Positions 55,952 through 64,000 of a stretch of 64,000 nt of DNA are shown here, one piece after another (the stretch's first letter is position 1; each line of letters begins with the position of its first letter). The notes under the pieces were generated by a model that did no database searches, was not told where the DNA came from, and saw only the letters and a list, made by a program, of their open reading frames with translations. The DNA comes from Asterochloris sp. CNOR1 (taxonomy: Eukaryota; Chlorophyta; Trebouxiophyceae; Trebouxiales; Trebouxiaceae). The stretch is taken from positions 3,782,001 through 3,846,000 of the forward strand of contig OZ017749.1 in assembly GCA_963969365.1 (NCBI GenBank), in the 5' to 3' direction. The position numbers were made by a program, and so were the translations under genes.

Positions 55952-58900
55952 TCAGACTTCCCATTCTGAGTCCCCCAGATCATACAGCATTGCCTGTGAC
56001 TCTAGCAAGATGTCAGCCAGAGCAAGTCTGCTATGGCGCTGCACGGCCTCAAAGTGGGCAAGCTGCTGGGTGAAGGCAGTCACCAGGGCGGTGGCCTGCT
56101 GAACAAATTGAGTGTATGTGTGCCTGATGGGTTTCGCGCTGGAGCCAAGGGTCGCCAGCCGTGTCAGGCTCTTCTTCAGGAAGCGGGCCAGGAGCTTGTC
56201 ACGCTCCTCAAAGGTGTGCGCCTCAGACTCCAGGCCATTGTCTTTGACAGCAGCCCCCTCCGTGGTGACCACTGTGCCCTCAACTCCAGTGAGGAGGGTG
56301 CGTTGGCCAGTCACCTCAGGCTCTGGCAGGGCTGCCTCACTGCCAAGTGGCGCCCACGCAGCATTGGAGCTGTGCCTGCAGGCAGCAGATTTCCCATCGT
56401 GACCTTGAGGGCTGCACATTCCCTGCACCAAGCCGTAGCATTGGATGGCTCATGCAAAGCATGGCCTGTAGGCTGGCGGCAGGCTGCTGTGCAATGTAGG
56501 CTGTCAGCACAAAGCTTCACGGTCTGCCTCTGTGCTTAGATTGGGTGCAAGCTTGTGTCTGTTGGCTTGAAGCCGTCCAGGGCAGCGACCATCAGGAACA
56601 GGTGCAGCCGGCCGCGCAATGCTGGTCTGTGGGCCCCCGCGCTGCTTGCTTTACAGTGAAGCGCTGACTTGAGCTGCCTTCCAATGGCATGACCGTGGGA
56701 ATCAGTTAGACTTGCTGAGGGTAGCAGTAGGCAAGCAAACAGTACCCCTGCGCCGGTCGTACTGCTTCCAAGACAGCTTCAGCCTGCTTCTGGCCGCGAC
56801 ACGTGCTGCGCGACCATCTTGCGAGGCGCAGTCTCTGACAGGAGCCCAGCACCAGGGCAGTGCCTAGCAGGCTGCCTCACCTGCTGCCTCTGCGCGTGGG
56901 GATGCCGCTACCTGGCCCATCGCCAACCGAATTGTCTGTTGCTGCAGCCATGCCCGGTTCTCTCAGGCTTCCTGAGCACTCGGGGTTCTCAGGCTGCGGT
57001 TGGGAAGGCACCGCGCACGCGCTTGCCCCCACCAAGGCTGCTTGCGGCTCCTCCTGACTGGCTGCCAAGCCAGCAGCGCCCCGCCGCTGCTGCTCAGGCA
57101 GGACGCGCCTGTTGCCGATGACAGCCACCCGGGCAAAGATTGACCTTTTTGCCAGGCTGGAAGATGGCTGGGCAGATTGCTGCCTCTGCTGGGCTGCCAG
57201 CAGAGACCTGCGGCTGTCAGGGTGCTGACTCTCCTCTGGAGGGGCAGGCACCACCTGAGAGGGGCCATAGCGTGAGGCCCTGAGCGACCAGGGGAAGCCG
57301 AGGGGCTCCCCCCCTCGGGTGGCAGGGGTGCCGAGCGTTTGAGGTGCTGGCTGCTGAAGCTCAGCAAACACAGCTGGCGCTGAGCCCAGGCCCCAAAGGC
57401 TGGCTGTCCTGCGCAGCCCCCTGCCTGAGGCGGCAGCAGACGCTGATGCCCCACTTGCTTGGGGCTGGGCAGGTGCACTCTTTGGCACGGCTGCCATGAC
57501 GCCACTCCAGGTGCTGGTAAGGCGCTCCAGTCCATCAGCAGGATCCTGCACAGCTTCCTGCACAGCAGGGCAGAAGCGTGCAGACACTTGAAACCACTTG
57601 AGCGCCATTGGTCAGGAGAGGGGCATCCAATGAAAGCCTACTTCCTGTCACATGCCTGACAGCAAGGCATTCACTGGCAGTGCAGAATGGCCTGCAGTAG
57701 GTTTGCGGAAGCAGGCATATCGGTGATTGCAAGGGTGCTTGAGCACAAGATGAGAGGCGCCCTCTATCTGTGAGGTGGTCTGCAAACAAGAGTATGCGGG
57801 TGCCCTGAGCATGTGTGCCATCTGACCTGCTGAGTGGTGCCCTCCACCTCCCGCAACACATCACTCCAGCTGCGGTGCAGGTCTTCAGCCATGCCTGAAA
57901 CCTGCCTAGAGGACGCCCCTGGCAGCCCACGGCCGGGCACTGCCAGCAGCACTGCCTTTGGGGTGGCAACATGGCTGGACTGCCGGCTGTCCACCTCTGC
58001 CTGCAGCAGCAGCACTCCATGGTATCCCGGTTTCTATCGAAGTCCAGACAGTGCCTCAGCTCGGCTACATGGCACTGCGACCTGCATTGCACCCGCAGGG
58101 CAGCCTGTGGTGAGGTAGTGGGTTGTGCAGCTCTCATTGCAGCCGCGCCACTGCTTGCCTGTCAGCAGCAAAGGGATGTCAGGCAGGGTTGCAGGTGTGG
58201 GGAGGCATGCAGACAGCAGCTCTTTCCCCTGCAATTTGTGCTGGCTGCACATACATCATCTGGCCCCACATGAGCTGCCTGGTTGCTCTGCAAAAGGCTG
58301 CAAATACGCCGCTGAGAAAGCCATCTGCACACAAGGCCAGACCACTTGCAGAAACTGGCTGCCAGCACAAGTGAGCCAGTGCATGCTGCACAGAAGCAGC
58401 TCACCCAATCGCCGCTCGGCTGGCTGGAGGGGCCGGCTGTTCCCTGTCTGGAGATGGTCAGCGGTGGGAGCCGCCTGGGTACTGTCGCGCGACCCAATGT
58501 CCAGGCCTCGCCACGTGGGCTGGGGACTGCTGTGGAGGCACCTCCAGCTGCAGAGCCTGCCAGCGGCTGCATCGGCTCCCTTTCAATGCTCCCACTCTGC
58601 TCTGTGAACATGCCAGCCTCCAGACCAGCGGCAAGGCGGCCGTCATTGCTGCTGATGTGCTGCTGGCTAGGCTGCTGGCCAGGCTCAGGACTTGCCAGGC
58701 GGCTGGAGTTTGCGCTGCCAGCATTTGCTTCCCGCCCAGCGATGGAGGAGCGCAAGGCGGGGCCATGCAGCTGCCCGTGAGGCGCTGCAGTGCGGTTTGC
58801 TGGCACGCCGGCTGCCTCTGAGGCAAAGTGCACTTCGGCAGCAGCCCTGTCTGCGGCCCCGTCTGGCCCAGCCCTGCATGTGGCAGGGCTGCGCTTGTCA

Positions 58901-61900
58901 GGCTGCCCCTCGGCGAGCTGTCGCTGCAGCTCTGCACTTGTGCCTAACAGCGCCGCCTGCAACTCTGGCTGTTTTACTGGCACAAGCTCCCTGTGTCTGG
59001 CTGGCCAGGGGTCAGCACTGCAGCCCCAGGACTGCTTGGCACATGGCGACACCAACAGTAGCCGGCAGGGGTGGACATGAAGGAGCAAGATGTAGCACGG
59101 CCTCAATTGGACGGTGACGCAATTCTCTGGGACATCATGACAGAGGGCCTTGCCTGTGAGCATGCTCGGGTGGCATGTCATCTCCAAAAGCAGCCGGCCT
59201 GGCACCAGCATGCGGCTCGCGCATGGAGCTGTGCCGGCGCAGCGACAACTGCCTCGGGGGCGCTGCAGTGCGGTCTGCTGGCACGCCGGCTTCTTCTGAG
59301 GCAAAGTGCACTACGGCAGCAGCCCTGCATTTGGAAGGGCTGAGCTTGTCAAGCTGCTTCTCGATCAGCTGCCGCTGCAGCTCAGCAGTCGTGTCGTGCG
59401 ACACAGTCTGCGGCTCTGGCACATCAACTGGCAGGATTGCTGGCCGGCCGGGGATCAGCCTTCCATCTGTTTTTGCACTGCAGCCGGGCATCACCATCAG
59501 AAGGCAAGCAAGGGTGGACATGAAGGAGCAAGAATGTAGATCAGTGTTTCATGGGAGGGTGACACAGGTTGGTAGGACAGCACCAGAGAGAGCTTTACCT
59601 GTGAGCAGTCTCGTGTGATGTCTTGTCTCCAGAGACAGATGGCCTGGCATTAGCGAGCAGCTCGCGTATGGAGCTGTGCTGGCGCAGCAACAAGCTGCAG
59701 GAGCAAGCAACATCGTCAGCGACCCTGTGGCAGATGCAACATGTCAGCGCCTGCTGCAGCTGCAGCACCATGCTTGCGCTGACCTGCGTGTCGGTTGCGT
59801 CAGGACGTCTGCCAGGGAGCCAGTCTGGACATGCTCGCCAGCTGACAGATCCTGCCTGCAAGTGTGGCCAGCTCATTTGCAAGGGCGTGACCAGCAAACA
59901 GGGCCAGGTGCCAGCATTGGTCGGCCTAGACATGTAGCTGACATGTCAGCTTCAGAAATGGATCGAGTGCTCCCATGGCAATCATTGCTGCGACATCAAG
60001 ACAAATGGCTATTGTCAGGTTCTGCACATGCAGCTGTCCGCCTAATGCCCAAGGTGGAGATGCAGCACACGGTGCCCACAAAAGCCCCAAGTACTCACCT
60101 GGGCTGAGCACTCGGCTCTGCTGCTATATCGCCCAACACTTCCAGCAGGCCTGCTGCTGAGCTCTTGGTCTTCTCCAGCCTACAGATCGTAAGCTGTGAC
60201 TGGCTTGATGCTGTGGTGATGCTCTTGCCTCAGGCTACAAACAGCTTGGGCTTTGGCGGGACGCAACAGCAGCAGTCACACTCTCAAGCTCACCGACCGT
60301 CTCCCAAGGTGACTGCCGCCGGCTGCACCCAGCCCTCCAAGGCAACACTGCCAGACAGGCCTGCCAGCAAGGTGCTCTTGGATCGTCCTGCCATGCCGAA
60401 GATGGACTGGCTGCGCCTGGCAGTCTGCCGCACCAGCTTAGCAGCAACCTGCTTCTGTGCATTGGCTGCCAGTGCAGTCAACGTGTGCCGTCGATGCCTG
60501 TTGGCATAGTCTTCAATGTCATGCATCTGCAGACAACTCGGTCTCTGTGTTGCATCAGCACAACCGGCGCAGGCTGAGCAACTGTTGGGTGAGAGTGCAT
60601 CCTCCTTTGGCAGTAGAATTGCAGTGCACAGACGCAGGTCCATCCATTGGACGACCTGAACAGCATCTCTTCAAAGCCAATGCAGTTGTTGCAGTATCAC
60701 AGACAGGCAGCATAGAGACTCACAGCAATGCTGGAGAGTGGTAAGCTGTGATGCCAATGTACCTTGCCGGCTTGTGCTTGAGACTTGTGTCCCATGTCAT
60801 CAAGAAGCTTCTCCGCCCAGTCTATGAGGGCCTCTATGTGCAGGCTGTCATTCGGCAGAGCCCACCAGCCGTTTTGGCTGTTGCTACTAAGGCAGCCTTG
60901 CAATCTCTCCACAAGCCAGCCAACAGTGCGATACCTACATATTGTGGGAGACAGCTGGCTCTTTGGGCAAGTCATCGTGCGAGCAGCTATCAGCGGCTTG
61001 ATACACAGGGGATGATGCCGAGCATGACATGTATCCATGGCACAGCTGAGGTAGCCTCCGAAGACATGCACTGTCGCAACTCAGGTGCGGGCCTGGACAT
61101 GGGGTCCTCAGCATGAGGGACTCACCAGCGAGTGCTGTTGTAGCCAAAGAGAGCCTCGGGTGCATGCGCCAGACTGACAAGCAGACGCACTGCCTCCTCA
61201 ATGTCGAAGCGCAACAGAACTTCGCCAGCCCATGCACCCCCATTCATCTTCTCCTGCTGAGTGATTCCCTGGTGAATGGCAGTCAGCAGACCACGTGTGG
61301 CATCTCGAGACATGCCCACACTGGCCTTGGTTTGCTGCAGCGCCGCAAGCCAGGCATTCGCGGGGCTACCCTCCGCCGACTCATGAGACCCTTGCAGCTT
61401 CTTGCCGAAGATCCTGCGACAGACGACTGGTGGTGTGATGAGGGGAGCAACGCAGCGTTTATCTCACCTCACGAGACTAGCGCATTCCTCTGTGGCTAGT
61501 GCCTGATGTCCAGCTCAGATGCATATGATTCTTAGAACAGGCATGATAAGACCTCAGCAGATTGACATTGTTCCCACCTCATCAACAACATTGAGCTGCG
61601 GATGCCTGTGGTCTGAACCTTGAGCTGGCGCAGTCGCATGACCAGCTGCAGGACGCGGAAGCTAGATGGCTTGTGACTGCATGGGGGCGACCCGGTGAGG
61701 AGCTTGGTCAGCACTGGCTTGAGGTCAGCAGCATCAGGCACACCTTATGAATGTGCGCCATGTGTCCAGGCCAAGGTTGAACAGGTTCTCTGCCACAGCC
61801 AAGGAAGCTTTGGCCTCCTTGGCAAGGCGCCGTGCTCGGATCTCTTGCCTGCAAATTGCATTCAGAAGGTGAGCACCTTCAGCATGACAGTGTCAACAAG

Positions 61901-64000
61901 CATGCCCAGCCCTTACCCATGGAAAGTGTCAATGATGATCCCAATCATGATGCCGAGGAAGCAGGCCTTGATGAGGAATGGAAAGCCCCACAGGTAGAGA
62001 GACTGCGTATTGAAGGCCATAAGAGGGCAGCTAAGTCCTTGTGCCATTGCTGCAGGCACTAGCAGCGATCAGGACGCAAACACCTGAGCACATGCCACTC
62101 ACCTGAGCAACCTTATCTGTCCAGGAAAAGATGAGGACATCTTGCTGAGCATGCAAATCATCCCTTGTTCCCATGAAATCGCCGATTATGAGCAAGCTGA
62201 AGAAGGTTTCTGATGAACCTGCAGCCATATTCAACATTCATGCATTGATGGCAGGAGTTCGAACTGTGAAATGCAACCTGTGCCATGCTGGAAGTCACAT
62301 GTCGCCTGCTTACCTCTCAAGGTACAAAGCTGGGCTGTGGTCTCCCCAAACATGATACAGAGGAGGTATGGAATGAACAACAGCAAAATAAAGATCAGCA
62401 GCATCATGTGCAACAGAGCTGGCAAGGCCCTTGCCAGAGTTCTGGCCACCACTCCAAGGCGGGGCTGGAAGTCCCTGCATTGCACTGTCTAGTGTGTAAT
62501 GCTTATCTCACCAAAATCAACAAGACAGACAACACAACTCACCATTGTTGCAGCCAGCGAATGACAAGCTGCACCAGAATGCTGGTCTGAAAGAATATGA
62601 ACCAGCTGTGCAGCTCATACAGGATGTTGATGGCCTCAGCAAATTGAAGATATTGCTGAAACCCTGAAATCAAGCGCCAGCCAAATTCATCAGTGGACTC
62701 TTTTGCTGCCAGCATTCCACCTCTGAGAGCCAACAGACTCAGCTCATTGAGGATACCATCACAGTACATCACCTGTGGTGTTTCTTGGCAGCTCCCAACG
62801 ATCTGGGCCGCCTAGTTCTGTGGAGGTTGTGATTGTGTTGGTGACCATCAGGTGCCGTGCGTGCCCTGTGGGATCTGCATCGCCGGGAATCTCTGCATGG
62901 CTGAGTGGCACGTGGGGCCACAATCTCTCCAGACCAGGATCTGGCCGCTCAGCTGCTGGCAAAGATGACCAGCAGCCATCTGCCAGGTATTGCAACTTGC
63001 GCGAGGTCGCTGGAGAGCTGCTCAGAGGTGCTGGTGGGGGGGAGGCCAGCATCAGTGGTGGCAAGGGGGGGGCCTCGACGAGAGGAGGCGGTGGAGGAGG
63101 CTCCATACGGTTGAGCAGGAAGAATCTGGCTTGGGCATACTCATCTGAATCATAGACCTCATAGTACGGCTGTGGCTGCAGATTGGTGCACTGACGCACG
63201 GCAAATGTCACGTACAAGGCCAGGCCTGCAAGCAAGAGCCAGAAGCATGAACGACACAAAGTTGTTGTCGCTCCCTCAGCAGCAACATCATACACACGTC
63301 ACCTGTCCATTGTGCGACGCAGATGGCCCAGTCATTGCCTAGCTGGGGGTGTTCCTTCAAGGCCTTCCAAAGTGATCCGCCAACATCCCGCTGAGCGCTT
63401 TGCACTTTGATGACAGTGAATGCTGTGAAGCATGCTGCCAGAACCACCAGGAATGCATCTGTGATGATGGGGCGCCATCTGCATTGCCAAGCACTATCTT
63501 TGGTAAGATCCTTTTGCCTCAGCAGGATGCGGGGGGTGTGCTTCACACACGAGGCCAACCTGCTCATCTTGATGCACAGCCAAATGATGCACAACATGTT
63601 TCAGCTAGCCTTGGAGGCTCACTCTGCGTTCGCAGCGCTGTAAGGAACGACTTGAAGCGCAGCAAAGGAGACGCTGCTGGTGATGGAGCCATCCCGATTC
63701 CAGGTCAATCTCAGTGCAAAGTAACCAAAGAGCCGTGCATTGCCATTGTAGGCCACCATCCTGAGCTGCATCTGCTGCACCCCATTGGCCAAGTACTTCC
63801 CGTCCTGCAATGAGACAGACGTCAGGTAAGGTGCACACCATCTAGATATGGCTTGAGGTCTGAGATCACTCAAATTTTCACTGCAAGTACAGGGCAATCC
63901 TTGGGTGCTCACCAGGAGGTATTGCAACACATCTGCACTGCGATTGGCTGACATCTCTGTCGTGAATAATGCAGGGAAGTCAACAATAGCACCAGGCATC
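55952..64000 (-). CDS. Second polycystin-type channel gene, inverted copy (5' part beyond window)
   Basis: The stop at 55952 ends a last exon equivalent to that of the left gene (FEERDKLLARFLKKSL, HTYTQFVQQATALVTAF). Going up the gene are the tail units (58.4-59.7 kb), the IFGMAGRSKSTLLAGLSGSV segment (about 60400), the SLHIEALIDWAEKLLDDMG segment (about 60830), the pore and helices (61.9-62.6 kb), a proline-rich loop MEPPPPPPLVEAPPLPPLML (about 63110), AFLVVLAACFTAFTVIKV (about 63440) and the end of the polycystin domain (ARLFGYFALRLTWNRDGSIT, about 63700). It reaches the window edge within MPGAIVDFPALFTT. All compared exons remain open, with mostly conservative replacements against the left copy, so both copies look usable. 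Whether this copy also has the LRR/SPPPP ectodomain cannot be seen. Confidence 0.85.

Larger units (their letters stand above)
55400..64000 (-). repeat. Right arm of large inverted duplication
   Basis: Reverse-complement partner of 42830-52254. It continues to the right edge, so its true length is unknown. It includes the last methyltransferase exon on the + strand and the 3' half of a second channel gene on the - strand. Confidence 0.92.

Noticed and set aside
42830-64000. Inverted arms as terminal repeats of a large transposable element
   Set aside because: No transposase, integrase or target-site duplication was seen. The arms hold ordinary host exons and introns and one of them contains part of a host methyltransferase gene.
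1-64000. tRNA, rRNA or bacterial-type operons
   Set aside because: No cloverleaf-like gene or ribosomal RNA stretch was recognised by reading, and genes are spliced and spaced as in a nuclear algal genome. A covariance-model scan was not possible here.

Overview
The window reads as nuclear DNA of an intron-rich green alga, most likely a core chlorophyte of trebouxiophyte type. Short coding exons are separated by introns that usually end in TGCAG and begin with GTGAG. The gene set includes plant-type families: an XEG113-like arabinosyltransferase, a plant-type CIB22/NDUFB9 complex I subunit and a DRT111-type SPF45. Prolines are arranged in SPPPP blocks as in algal and plant hydroxyproline-rich walls. 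The lineage is inferred; no marker RNA gene is present.

Layout. PP2C phosphatase (+, 5' end outside the window, ends 5738) faces a strictosidine-synthase-like/APMAP gene (-, 6164-9720). That gene is divergent from SPF45 (+, 9891-13377), which converges with NDUFB9 (-, 13439-14439), which is divergent from SRP receptor beta (+, 14775-17006), which converges with a signal-peptide, cysteine-rich, single-pass membrane protein (-, 17163-22031). An XEG113-like GT77 gene (-, about 22494-31095) follows on the same strand and is divergent from an unidentified gene (+, about 31291-33230). These are housekeeping functions in signalling, splicing, respiration, protein targeting and wall glycosylation, with no operon logic.

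From 33818 to 51818 lies an 18-kb gene for a giant polycystin/TRP-type channel. It has a signal peptide, leucine-rich repeats, an extensin-like SPPPP array built from 60-nt exons, a Thr/Pro mucin-like block, Ig-like (DUF5011-type) modules, the extracellular polycystin domain, a six-helix channel and a long cytoplasmic tail. Its 3' half is present again in inverted orientation from about 55.4 kb to the right edge of the window. The two arms (at least 8.6 and 9.4 kb) flank a roughly 3.1-kb unique spacer that holds most of a SAM-dependent methyltransferase gene (+, 52688-55504). The last methyltransferase exon lies inside the right arm, and its decayed copy lies antisense in the left arm.

The most unusual property of the window is that many introns contain tandem arrays of degraded copies of the adjoining exon edge together with its splice site ('splice-junction echoes'). 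The period is usually 60-180 bp, and the arrays occur in at least seven unrelated genes. In the channel gene the same kind of local duplication appears to have been turned into coding sequence, as the 60-nt Pro exons and as about 480-bp exon-intron units in the tail. I recognised no tRNA, rRNA, CRISPR array or transposable element. Exon limits marked 'about' are by-eye predictions.
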